A stretch of 64,000 nucleotides of DNA, from assembly GCA_030041495.1 (NCBI GenBank), contig JASHNT010000095.1, forward strand, positions 1 through 64,000, in the 5' to 3' direction. Both the position numbers and the translations under genes were made by a program. The notes below the pieces were generated by a model. The model made no database searches. It saw only the letters and a program-made list of their open reading frames with translations, and was not told where the DNA came from. Each line of letters begins with the position of its first letter. Position 1 is the first letter of the stretch. Positions 25,068 to 33,172 of this stretch are shown piece after piece. Source of the DNA: Bryobacteraceae bacterium. Lineage in GTDB: Bacteria; Acidobacteriota; Terriglobia; Bryobacterales; Bryobacteraceae.

Positions 25068-26324
25068 GTGCTTTCCACGATGCGGGCAGCATTCCTGCTG
25101 AGCCATCACCCTGCGATCAATCATGCGCTTCTGTTGAGGGAAATCCGCGAGCTGCGGGCGTTGGGAATAGAGATTCACACCGTTTCGTTGCGCCCGGCTG
25201 ACCGGCCGGTTGAGCAATTGACCGCCGAGGAGCGCGACGAACAGCAGCGGACCTTCTACGTCAATCCCCTGGGGCTCGGAGGAGCCTGCCGCTACCATCT
25301 TCCCTGGCTGTTCCGGCATCCCGCGCGCTACGCCCGCGGAATCCAGCAGGCCATTGTTCTGGCTGGCTGGAACCTCGCGAAAACGCCGAGGCTGCTGGCA
25401 TATTTTGCGCAGGCGGTGATTACCGGCGTATGGATGGAGCAGCGCGGATTGAAGCATGTCCACGTGCAATACTCTTCGACCGTCGGCCTGCTGCTCAGGC
25501 GCATGTTTGACGTGGACATGTCGATCTCGTTCCACGGACCCGATGAGTTCAACGATCCAGCCGGCTTTTGGCTGAAGGAGAAAATTGAAGCGTCGCAGTT
25601 TGTACGGGCGATTTCCTACTATTCCGGGAGCCAGTTGATGAAGGCCTGCGATCCGCGGCACTGGCACAAAATCGAAGTGGCCTACATGGGAATCGACCCG
25701 GAGGCGTTTCGGGCGCGCCCCTACCGCGCTAATCCTCAGCCGTTTGAAATGTTGTGCGTGGGCCGGTTGGCACCCGTGAAGGCGCAACACATTCTGCTGG
25801 AGTCCGTGGAGTTTCTGCGCTCCGCGGGCCGGAAAGTCCGTCTGCATCTGGCGGGCGGCGGACCGGATCTGGAAAGCCTCAAGCAGGCAGCGCGCCAGAA
25901 GGGCATTGAGGACGCAGTCGTGCTGCACGGATGGGTGGTCCAGACACAACTAGATGCGCTTTATTCCTCGGCTGACGCCTTCGTGCTCGCCAGTTTTGCG
26001 GAGGGCCTTCCCGGTGTGTTGATGGAAGCGATGGCCATGGAGATCCCCTGCATCTCCACCTGGATCACGGGAGTTCCGGAGCTGATTCGGGATGGAATCG
26101 ACGGGCTGCTCGCGCCCCCCGCGGATCCCGAGGGGTTGGCTCGAAAGGTGATGCTGCTGATAGACGATCCCAAGCTGCGGCAGCGAATCGGAGAAGCAGG
26201 CCGCACGCGGGTCATGGAACATTTTCACCTGCGGCGGAACGCCGTCCATCTGTCGAAAATTTTTTCGAAATACCTTGACCAAGGCGCGGCCTCGGCGGAA
26301 TCGGGTAACCTAAAAGACAAGTAA
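25068..26324 (+). CDS. GT4-family glycosyltransferase
   Basis: A 418-residue GT-B glycosyltransferase. The N-terminal domain starts MRAAFLLSHHPAINHALLLREI (from residue 5). The donor domain has MLCVGRLAPVKAQHILLES near 226-244, and the E(x7)E-type signature ASFAEGLPGVLMEAMAMEIPCI around 307-328. It is related to colanic-acid WcaL/AmsK-like enzymes by overall appearance. GTG at 25068 fits the promoter spacing; an ATG at 25080 would give a 414-residue protein. It is divergent from the epimerase-hdd operon and followed by a GT39 gene. Confidence 0.88.
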   Translation: MLSTMRAAFLLSHHPAINHALLLREIRELRALGIEIHTVSLRPADRPVEQLTAEERDEQQRTFYVNPLGLGGACRYHLPWLFRHPARYARGIQQAIVLAGWNLAKTPRLLAYFAQAVITGVWMEQRGLKHVHVQYSSTVGLLLRRMFDVDMSISFHGPDEFNDPAGFWLKEKIEASQFVRAISYYSGSQLMKACDPRHWHKIEVAYMGIDPEAFRARPYRANPQPFEMLCVGRLAPVKAQHILLESVEFLRSAGRKVRLHLAGGGPDLESLKQAARQKGIEDAVVLHGWVVQTQLDALYSSADAFVLASFAEGLPGVLMEAMAMEIPCISTWITGVPELIRDGIDGLLAPPADPEGLARKVMLLIDDPKLRQRIGEAGRTRVMEHFHLRRNAVHLSKIFSKYLDQGAASAESGNLKDK

Positions 26325-26381
26325 CCGTCTGCCGGAGAGCGCTGAATCTCTTCTGTCCGCAAGCGGCCGGGCCTTGCAGCA

Positions 26382-27905
26382 ATGGAATCCGCGGACATTT
26401 CGATAACCAGCCAAGCCTCTGAGCGGCAGGCTTCCGGAAGCAAGGCCCGCTGGTGGCTCGCACTGTCCCTTTTGATTTCGATCGCGACGGGATTGATCGC
26501 GGGATGGAACCGTCTGCCCTGGAGCGACGAGGGCGAATTTTCCAGCGCGTCCTACAACCTGGCCCACCACGGATTCATGGGAACAACGGTGCTGGAGCCA
26601 CAGGGAAGCGGATTGACCCGGATCGATCAGCGGACCTACTGGGTCATGCCCTTGTATCTGGTGACCCAAGCAGCCTGGTACAAGTTTTTCCCCGCCACGA
26701 TCGGCTGGACCCGCGCCTATACGGTGCTGGTGTGGGGGCTGCTAATGCTCGCGGCATTCCGCGCGTTCCTTTCCCGCCTGGAACTCGCACCCGGCGTGGC
26801 GACGCTGGGAACATGCCTGCTGGCGACCAGTTACGTCTTCATCGATAATGCGGCCTTTGCCCGGCCGGACATCATGTGTGCTGCGCTGGGGATTGCCGGG
26901 CTGGCCGCGTATGTTCGTTGGCGGGAGGAACATTTCTACCGCGCGTTGTTTGCCAGCAACCTGCTGGTGGCGGCCAGCGGCCTGACCCATCCCAACGGAG
27001 TGTTTCACTTCGCCGGCCTCGTCGCAGTTGTGCTGTGGTTCGACCGGCGAAGGCTCGATGCGAAAGCGTTGGGCATGGCGGCTCTCCCGTATTTGCTGGC
27101 GGGGGGGCTGTGGGGTTTGTATATCGGCAAGGACACGATTGCGTTTCGCGATCAGTTGGCGGCAAACTCGACCAACCATCGTCTCCCCGACAGTTTCTCC
27201 CCGGTGAAAATTCTTTCCGAGGAAATCCGGCGCTACCTGGTGACTTTCGGGTTGATCACACGCGGTGTGGCGCTCATGAAAGTCTACTCGCTCGCCGCTT
27301 ATCTCGCAGCGGTGGCCGGATGCCTGGCGACTCCCAAACTCCGCCGGACCTCAGGGGTACGTCTGCTGCTGATGTTGCTAGCCGTGTATTTCGTGGCGAT
27401 GTGCCTCTTCAATCAGAAACTGAGTTACTATTTGGTTCACATCTTGCCCTTCTACATCGCTCTGTTGGCCGCCTGGGTCTGCCATCTTTGGGAATCGCGG
27501 AGGCGCTGGCGGCCGCTGCTGGCGTTCGCGGTTTTCGCGCTGGTGGTGGTGGACCCCTCGGGGATCCTGCTGCGAGCTGTAACACGCCGCTATCAAGGCC
27601 CGCAGCGGGCTGCGGTGGCGTTTATTGAGGCGCACTCCAAGCCGGATGACCGGATCGACGGAAGCTCTTCGCTCGTGTATGAGCTCGGATTCGACAACCG
27701 CCTGCGCGACGATCCTTATCTCGGGCTGCAAAGCGGGCGCTTACCGGACATGGTCGTGATCGAAACCTTGTACCGGGTACTGTATGACGCCTGGGACGTG
27801 GAGCGCCCCAGGGAGATGCAGCAGATCCACAACCGCTTGAAGCTGTACCGGCTGGCATACAAAAGCGGCGACTACGAAGTGTATCTGCTTCGGGGTACCT
27901 CGTAA
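26382..27905 (+). CDS. GT39/ArnT-like membrane glycosyltransferase, second copy
   Basis: A 507-residue polytopic protein, clearly homologous to the one at 4825-6375. After the first membrane segment (about 24-43) the acidic loop WSDEGEFSSASYNLAHHGFMGT occurs, followed by RIDQRTYWVMPLYL and ARPDIMCAALGIAGLAAYVRW. About ten further hydrophobic segments and a soluble C-terminal part of about 110 residues follow. The acidic loop matches the position of catalytic Asp/Glu in GT-C enzymes using lipid-linked sugars. It lies 58 bp after the GT4 gene and converges with the flippase gene. Confidence 0.8.
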   Translation: MESADISITSQASERQASGSKARWWLALSLLISIATGLIAGWNRLPWSDEGEFSSASYNLAHHGFMGTTVLEPQGSGLTRIDQRTYWVMPLYLVTQAAWYKFFPATIGWTRAYTVLVWGLLMLAAFRAFLSRLELAPGVATLGTCLLATSYVFIDNAAFARPDIMCAALGIAGLAAYVRWREEHFYRALFASNLLVAASGLTHPNGVFHFAGLVAVVLWFDRRRLDAKALGMAALPYLLAGGLWGLYIGKDTIAFRDQLAANSTNHRLPDSFSPVKILSEEIRRYLVTFGLITRGVALMKVYSLAAYLAAVAGCLATPKLRRTSGVRLLLMLLAVYFVAMCLFNQKLSYYLVHILPFYIALLAAWVCHLWESRRRWRPLLAFAVFALVVVDPSGILLRAVTRRYQGPQRAAVAFIEAHSKPDDRIDGSSSLVYELGFDNRLRDDPYLGLQSGRLPDMVVIETLYRVLYDAWDVERPREMQQIHNRLKLYRLAYKSGDYEVYLLRGTS

Positions 27906-27909
27906 GGGT

Positions 27910-29187
27910 TCAAGGCTGAGGGACGGGCCCGGCTTGCGCCATCGCCTTCTCGGTCTTGAGGAAGAAACGGATGCTGGCGGCGGCGGAAAAGACGTCCATC
28001 AGCGTGGTCGACAAGGCGATGGAGCGCACCATCGGCATGAAGAGCGCCAGCCCGAAAACCGATACGAAATTCAGCACCAGCGTCTGGAGAATGATTCTGG
28101 ACCATGCCTTCTCGTACCCGAAAGCCAGCATGTAGTAAGTTCCGAAGCACATGCTGACCGCGTGGATAAACGGGGTCATACTCATCAGCCGCAACAAAGT
28201 GGCTGTCTCCGCGAATTTCGCGCTGTAGAGAATCTGCACTACCAGCGGGGCGAAGATCAGCAATCCCAGGCTGATCAGGAGAAACGGCGCGGCGGTCCAC
28301 AGAAGCCGCCGCGTGAGGAAAGTAACGGCTTCGCGCCGGGAACGCGAGGCGAGCTGGCTCATATGCGGGTAGATCGCGCTGGCAACCGGGTTCGAAAGCG
28401 CCCGTCCCGCAACGATTAGCCGTGAGCCGGCGTTGAGATACCCGACCTGGTCCGGGGTGCTCGCCATGCCGAGGATCATCGTGTTGCTGGAGCTCATTAC
28501 GTTGCCGCTGGCGAAGGAGAGAAACACCGGCCAGCCCTCGATCATGTATTCGCGCATCTCCCGCAGCGAGGGAACGACCAGCCGCATCCGCAATTGGACG
28601 GCGGCGATCGACAGGCCCAAAACGGCGGCGATGACGTAAGCTCCAGATTGCACCGCCGCAGCCAGCAGGTAGTCCGAGCTGTGCCGCACCAGGACAAAGA
28701 TCAAGGCGACGGAAACGATTTTGCCTCCGTAGTCGGAAATGGCCACCAGCCGCATCCGTTGCATCCCTTGCAGCAGCCAGTTGGGAGACAGGCACCATCC
28801 CACCGGCTGGAGATAACTGACCAGATACAGCACCCAGTGCTCGCGCAACTTGGGGACCACGGCGATCAAGCCCAGCATGAATACAAAGCACAAGGCGGCC
28901 AGCGTCAGCTTACACGCCATGACGTTGCTGTACACGCGCCAGACTTTTTCCGGTTCCTGCTGAAGAATCGCGACGCGGCGTGTGCCGGTGACGGCGAATC
29001 CGTATTCAGTAACCACGGCGAAGTACAGCACCAGCGCGGTCCCCAGGGCAAGCAGGCCGAAGTTGGATGGGCCCAGGACCCGCGTGAGATACGGCAACGT
29101 AATCATGGGCAGCACGTAGGCGCTAATCTGCACGCCGCCAAGGATCATCGAATCCTGGACTAGCTTGTGCTTTAGCAATCGAATCAA
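27910..29187 (-). CDS. Wzx-like oligosaccharide flippase (MOP superfamily)
   Basis: A 425-residue protein with about twelve hydrophobic segments, beginning with the PST-type MIRLLKHKLVQDSMILGGVQISAYVLPM and ALGTALVLYFAVVTEYGFAVTGTRRVA, typical of Wzx translocases that flip undecaprenyl-linked repeat units. The start appears to be TTG at 29187 with AGGAG 10 bp upstream. It is the last gene of the long leftward operon and follows the hexapeptide acyltransferase by 81 bp. Together with the initiating transferase and the Wzy_C protein it gives the core of a Wzx/Wzy-type export route. Confidence 0.88.
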   Translation of the reverse strand: MIRLLKHKLVQDSMILGGVQISAYVLPMITLPYLTRVLGPSNFGLLALGTALVLYFAVVTEYGFAVTGTRRVAILQQEPEKVWRVYSNVMACKLTLAALCFVFMLGLIAVVPKLREHWVLYLVSYLQPVGWCLSPNWLLQGMQRMRLVAISDYGGKIVSVALIFVLVRHSSDYLLAAAVQSGAYVIAAVLGLSIAAVQLRMRLVVPSLREMREYMIEGWPVFLSFASGNVMSSSNTMILGMASTPDQVGYLNAGSRLIVAGRALSNPVASAIYPHMSQLASRSRREAVTFLTRRLLWTAAPFLLISLGLLIFAPLVVQILYSAKFAETATLLRLMSMTPFIHAVSMCFGTYYMLAFGYEKAWSRIILQTLVLNFVSVFGLALFMPMVRSIALSTTLMDVFSAAASIRFFLKTEKAMAQAGPVPQP

Positions 29188-29268
29188 GGGAATAAATCTC
29201 CTGTGCGGCGGCGGACCCGGCGCGCCAGGAAGAGAGACTCGACCCCAGTCCTGTCGACGCGCATGCGG

Positions 29269-29997
29269 CTAATCGCCGGCCCTCGACTTCTTGTCGATAT
29301 TGCGGAAGAACACCTCCGCGGGGTTACCCATGGCAATGCAATAGGGAGGGATGTCGGAAACCACCACACTGTTGGCGCCGATGATCGCGCCCTCTCCGAT
29401 GGTGACGCCCTTCATGATGTGCGTGCATGCACCGATCCAGGCGTAGCGGCCGATATGCACGGGTTTGACTTCGTCGGTCGCGGGCGGGAGGTGCTGCGCG
29501 CGCTTCACAGCGTCGCGGGGATGGCCGTCGGTGTCCGAAATCCGGCAGGACGGCGCAATCAAAACGTCTTCATCGATCACCACTTCGCGGTTCGCCACCA
29601 AGGTCGAATGCCATCCGATCACGGTGCGATCGCCGATAGCCACGCGCGGGCGATCGAAACTGCGGCCGGAAAGTATGCCGACCTCTCCGCCGATTGACAC
29701 GTCGTCGCCGAGGAAGATCTCCACGGGGCCCGCAACGAAGGGGAGCCCTTCCAGGGAAAGATTCCGGCCGACCGACTTGCAGCGCGATTGAAACAGCGGA
29801 TGGTAGTAAAAGATCGCGACCAGCCGGCGGCAGGAAGTGATCACCAGATAGTGTCCGTGATAAAAGATCCTGCCGATTGGTTTGATCCAGGAAGGAATGC
29901 GCGGGCCGGAAGGACGCATTAGCGCGGCGCCCATGCGCTTTAAGCGCCGATAGCCGGGGGTCTCCGCGCGCCTGATTTTGCTCAGAAAATCGTTCAA
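29269..29997 (-). CDS. Left-handed beta-helix (hexapeptide) acyltransferase
   Basis: A 242-residue protein, probable TTG start. Residues from about 75 carry hexapeptide rungs (I/L/V-G-x4) such as VEIFLGDDVSIGGEVGIL, VAIGDRTVIGWHSTLV and VHIGRYAWIGACTHIMKGVTIGEGAIIGANSVV, ending with the typical GNPAEVF. These are CoA- or ACP-dependent O- or N-acyltransferases. The N-terminal 75 residues, basic with one hydrophobic patch, may bind membrane. It follows the KAS III-like gene by 60 bp, so it is a candidate to use an acyl group loaded on the neighbouring ACP. Confidence 0.85.
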   Translation of the reverse strand: MNDFLSKIRRAETPGYRRLKRMGAALMRPSGPRIPSWIKPIGRIFYHGHYLVITSCRRLVAIFYYHPLFQSRCKSVGRNLSLEGLPFVAGPVEIFLGDDVSIGGEVGILSGRSFDRPRVAIGDRTVIGWHSTLVANREVVIDEDVLIAPSCRISDTDGHPRDAVKRAQHLPPATDEVKPVHIGRYAWIGACTHIMKGVTIGEGAIIGANSVVVSDIPPYCIAMGNPAEVFFRNIDKKSRAGD

Positions 29998-30057
29998 ATC
30001 CGCCTCACGCCGAACTTGATCCCCATCGTACCCCGAAACCGGACTTCAAGAATGCGA

Positions 30058-31080
30058 TTAAGCAGCCTGCCAGCGCAGAATGGTGGCTCCCCACGAATAT
30101 CCGACGCCAAAACCGGCCAGCATCACGCGCGAACCGTCGCGGATCCGGCCTTTCCGCATGGCGTCATCCAGCGCGATAGGAATGGTGCACGAAACCGTGT
30201 TGCCGTGCTGCTCCACGCAGATGTGAAACTTGGCTTCCGGAATTCGAATGGACCGGCGCAGATGCTCCAGCATCTGGCGATTCGCCTGATGGAAGATCAC
30301 CAGATCGATGTCGTCCCATCCGAGCGCAGCCTTCTCCATGATGTCGCGGACCAGGCGAGGCACGACGCGCATGGTGAAGGCGAAGATTTCCATGCCGCTC
30401 ATGTACAGATGATCGGCGCTGCGGATGTTGCCGCTCTCATCGGTGGTCTCCACCGAGGTTTCCGCGGAATGGGGTGTGCGGAAAGCGCCGGCCGCCACGA
30501 TGAGGTTGGGGCCGCCCTCGCCGTCAGTCCCGTACACGTAGGGGCCCTGAATCGATCCACCGGGCCCCTCCCGCGGGATCCACGTCGCGGTCGCGCCATC
30601 GCCGAAAATCGTGCGCACGCTGCGGTCCCGCGGATGCAACAGCTTACTATACGTGTCCGCGGTTAGGAAAAGTACATTCGAGGCTTGCCCGGTATCGATC
30701 AAGGCCTGCGCCAGCCCCAGCCCGTAAATATAGCCGGAGCTGCCCAAGTTGAAATCGAAGCTGCCCATGTTCCGGGGCAAACCGAGGCGGTGTTGCAGCA
30801 GGCAGGCTGTCGGCGGAAGAAAATAATCCGGAGTCTGGGTGCAGAAGAGAAGAAAGTCGATTTCCTCGCGCCGGCAGACTCCCGAAGCAAAGAGCTTTTC
30901 CGCAGCGGCCACGGCAAGGTCTGAGGCGCACTGATCCGGAGCGGCGATCCGGCGCTCCCGGATTCCTGTATTACGGTCGATTTTCTCTACTTCCCAGGCC
31001 GGATATTCCTGTGAAAGTTTTTCGGTACTGAGAACGTCTTCCGGGAACGCACACTCAATCGCGCGAAGAATCGCGGTCAT
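30058..31080 (-). CDS. KAS III (FabH)-like protein with Ser replacing the catalytic Cys
   Basis: A 340-residue thiolase-fold protein of normal FabH length. Where FabH has the nucleophilic Cys in C-[AS]-G-F, this protein reads FDFNLGSSGYIYG, placing Ser at 114 (codon AGC, one base from TGC). The other active-site residues are kept: H264 in IFHQANRQ and N294 in EQHGNTVS. Known KAS III-like proteins with Ser (DpsC) act as acyl-selecting or acyl-transferring enzymes. Its start overlaps the stop of the ACP gene (ATGA), so the two are coupled. In this EPS operon a role in acylating a sugar is more likely than fatty acid synthesis; that is inference. Confidence 0.85.
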   Translation of the reverse strand: MTAILRAIECAFPEDVLSTEKLSQEYPAWEVEKIDRNTGIRERRIAAPDQCASDLAVAAAEKLFASGVCRREEIDFLLFCTQTPDYFLPPTACLLQHRLGLPRNMGSFDFNLGSSGYIYGLGLAQALIDTGQASNVLFLTADTYSKLLHPRDRSVRTIFGDGATATWIPREGPGGSIQGPYVYGTDGEGGPNLIVAAGAFRTPHSAETSVETTDESGNIRSADHLYMSGMEIFAFTMRVVPRLVRDIMEKAALGWDDIDLVIFHQANRQMLEHLRRSIRIPEAKFHICVEQHGNTVSCTIPIALDDAMRKGRIRDGSRVMLAGFGVGYSWGATILRWQAA

Positions 31081-31301
31081 GCCGGTTGCGTGAGTTGGTA
31101 GAGATCATGGACGGTCTGGCATCCGGCGATCTTGCGGGGCGACAGTTGCACACCGCATCTTTCCTCGACAACGGACATCAGCGTGACCATGGCGACGGAG
31201 TCCCAGTGCTCCAAATCTTCCAGTTTGGAGCCCTCCTGAAGCGATCCGCCCGGCACCTCCAAGACTTGCTCAAAAGCCAGGATGAACTCCTCGCGGCTCA
31301 T
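31077..31301 (-). CDS. Acyl carrier protein (dedicated, EPS-locus type)
   Basis: A 74-residue acidic protein of typical ACP size. The phosphopantetheine attachment site is S35 in LEHWDSVAMVTLM, with the preceding Asp conserved. It starts MSREEFILAFEQVLEV. It immediately precedes and overlaps the Ser-type KAS III gene, so they very probably work together. It is not next to fabD, fabG or fabF and so is unlikely to be the housekeeping ACP. A TATACT hexamer 7 bp upstream suggests a leaderless transcript; GAGG in the gap is too close for an ordinary ribosome site. Confidence 0.88.
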   Translation of the reverse strand: MSREEFILAFEQVLEVPGGSLQEGSKLEDLEHWDSVAMVTLMSVVEERCGVQLSPRKIAGCQTVHDLYQLTQPA

Positions 31302-31308
31302 ATGCCTC

Positions 31309-31314
31309 AGTATA
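31309..31314 (-). promoter_or_regulatory. Putative -10 element before the ACP gene
   Basis: TATACT on the minus strand (31314-31309), 7 bp before the ATG at 31301. The -35 region is not convincing. If real, ACP and KAS III are transcribed from their own start inside the leftward block. Confidence 0.3.
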
Positions 31315-31348
31315 ACGCATGCCTATGTTTGAGCGAGGACGAACCGGG

Positions 31349-33133
31349 CTATAGAGCCTTCTTCAGCGAGAGCGCGTGAAGCCGGTTTCCCAACTTCTCT
31401 CGCGCCGCGGTTAAGCCGTCCGGGTTGTTGTAGAACGTCAGTACGTTCTGAATGAAATCGTGGGAGACTTCAACGGCGAAGCTGGCTTCTCCCGCCTTGT
31501 CGAGAGCGTGGAGATACTCGTAGTCCTCCATGCCGTCGCGAATGAGCTTCAGCCGGATGCTGGCAACAGGTACCGGACGGCTTCCGCCAATCTTGTCCAC
31601 GGTTCCGGGGTAGAACAGAGCTCCGTCGCCGTCGCCGCCGAAGGCGTACAAATGATCCCAGGGATCGCTGCCCCAGAGATCGGTTTGGTAGTACAGCTCG
31701 CCCTGAATGTGTTCCAGGTAGGCGAGCCACTGGAAAATACGGTTCCGCACGGGCGATGCATCGATCATATAGGACGGCCAGGTGGACGACTTCGGTCCGG
31801 AATAACCGTTGCCACAACTCTCGTGCTGGTTACAGGATTGATACCACCACAACTCTTTTCCTGGAAGCATCAGCCAAGTGTCGTATTTGGATCGCTGATC
31901 GCCGTGGTCCTTCGGAAAAAGTTCGTTCAATACCACTGCCAGAATGTCCAGGTTGTTCAGTACCTTTTCCCGGCGTGCGAAATCGATATTGGTGGTGACT
32001 AGGTTCCGCATGGCCGGCGCCGCGGCACGGAAGGCAGCGGCTTTTTGCGCAAGGCGGGCCCAACTGCACCCGTTGGGAGGCTCGTCACAAACGTAGTCGA
32101 ATAGCGCCGGCAGCCAGCCTTTCTTCTGGAAATGGGTCACGTAGTCGCGGATGTCTCCCGGGTCGTCCTTGCCATAGTTGGGATATTGGAAAGCCGTGAG
32201 CCGCGCGCCTTTTAATTTTGTATCGGCGGAGCCGCTCAGCAGCGGGCCATAGACGCGATCGAACCTCGTCCAGTCGCCGTGAGGCGAAGTCGGCGGGACC
32301 GCAACCGCGGAGATGGAGACTCGATGATCGAGAAAGAACTTCGCGACCTCTGCATGCGCCAGCGCGAGGCCGAGTTCCGAATCGCCGTAGGCTCCAGGGA
32401 AATTGCCCGCGCCCGCGTAGTTCTTATACGCCGCGAATGCCAGCGAGCCGTAGCTCACGCCGAAGGCGCTCTTGAGCGTCGCAGTGGATGGAAGTTCAAA
32501 ATTCCAGACCTTGAGTAGCACCGGAAGGCGCGCCAGTGTGGCCGTCCCGTCTAGGACCGTCACCGTTCCCAAATAGTATCCCGAAGCCGTCTGAGGCGGC
32601 ACGAATACATCGATCCAGGCGCTGCGCGTCTGTCCCGGAGGCACCGTTACGGGAAAGGCGCTCCGGCGCTCGTGAAAGATCGAATCGCGAACCGGAATAA
32701 GGGCGTCCGGAATCAGGCCGGCAGTTCCGTTGAGATCGGAGACTTGTTTCACGTTCGAATAGGATTCTCGGAAGACTTCGATATTGGTGCCGGCCTGGAC
32801 GCGCCGTCCAGAAGGCCCGGTCAAATCGCTCACCACGACTTCGAGCCGGATGGAGTGATCCATCGCGCGCACGTGCACCTGGAAGCTTTCGAATTCGTTG
32901 CGCGCCGCCGAAATTTCCGCCCAGTGCACGGGTCCCGGCATCGCGTCTGGCTGCACCTTTGCTAGCGATCCGGTGATCCAAATGTTCGACGGATAGTCGT
33001 CGGCATTGGTGGAAATCGCGGGGCGGAGCGAAGCGGCTAGAGGGTCGGCCGTCTGCGCGGGAGACAGCGGGGGGATGAGAAGAACTGTCCCCAACAAGAC
33101 CGTTGTCGCCCGAACAGCCCTGGTTTCTTTCAA
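31349..33133 (-). CDS. Secreted DUF4091 protein (GH123-like)
   Basis: A 594-residue protein with signal peptide and cleavage after LSPAQT (about residue 28). A TTG start with AGGAGC 5 bp upstream is the only reasonable one. The N-terminal beta-domain contains VHWAEISAARNEFESFQVHV, and the C-terminal half has ELWWYQSCNQHESC, ELYYQTDLWGSDPWDHLYAFGGDGDGALFYPG and IRLKLIRDGMEDYEYL, the hallmark of DUF4091, related to beta-N-acetylgalactosaminidases of GH123. It is probably a periplasmic or extracellular glycosidase trimming the polymer made here. It precedes the ACP gene and follows a heparinase-like gene. Confidence 0.82.
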   Translation of the reverse strand: MKETRAVRATTVLLGTVLLIPPLSPAQTADPLAASLRPAISTNADDYPSNIWITGSLAKVQPDAMPGPVHWAEISAARNEFESFQVHVRAMDHSIRLEVVVSDLTGPSGRRVQAGTNIEVFRESYSNVKQVSDLNGTAGLIPDALIPVRDSIFHERRSAFPVTVPPGQTRSAWIDVFVPPQTASGYYLGTVTVLDGTATLARLPVLLKVWNFELPSTATLKSAFGVSYGSLAFAAYKNYAGAGNFPGAYGDSELGLALAHAEVAKFFLDHRVSISAVAVPPTSPHGDWTRFDRVYGPLLSGSADTKLKGARLTAFQYPNYGKDDPGDIRDYVTHFQKKGWLPALFDYVCDEPPNGCSWARLAQKAAAFRAAAPAMRNLVTTNIDFARREKVLNNLDILAVVLNELFPKDHGDQRSKYDTWLMLPGKELWWYQSCNQHESCGNGYSGPKSSTWPSYMIDASPVRNRIFQWLAYLEHIQGELYYQTDLWGSDPWDHLYAFGGDGDGALFYPGTVDKIGGSRPVPVASIRLKLIRDGMEDYEYLHALDKAGEASFAVEVSHDFIQNVLTFYNNPDGLTAAREKLGNRLHALSLKKAL

Positions 33134-33172
33134 CGCAGCTCCTATTTTAACGTGCGGCTTCTCACGGCTGGT

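Noticed and set aside
24993-25949. Long N-terminal extension of the epimerase frame (to 647 residues)
   Set aside because: It is antisense to a well-supported GT4 gene, its amino acid composition is not protein-like, and the SDR fold begins exactly at the GTG at 24992.
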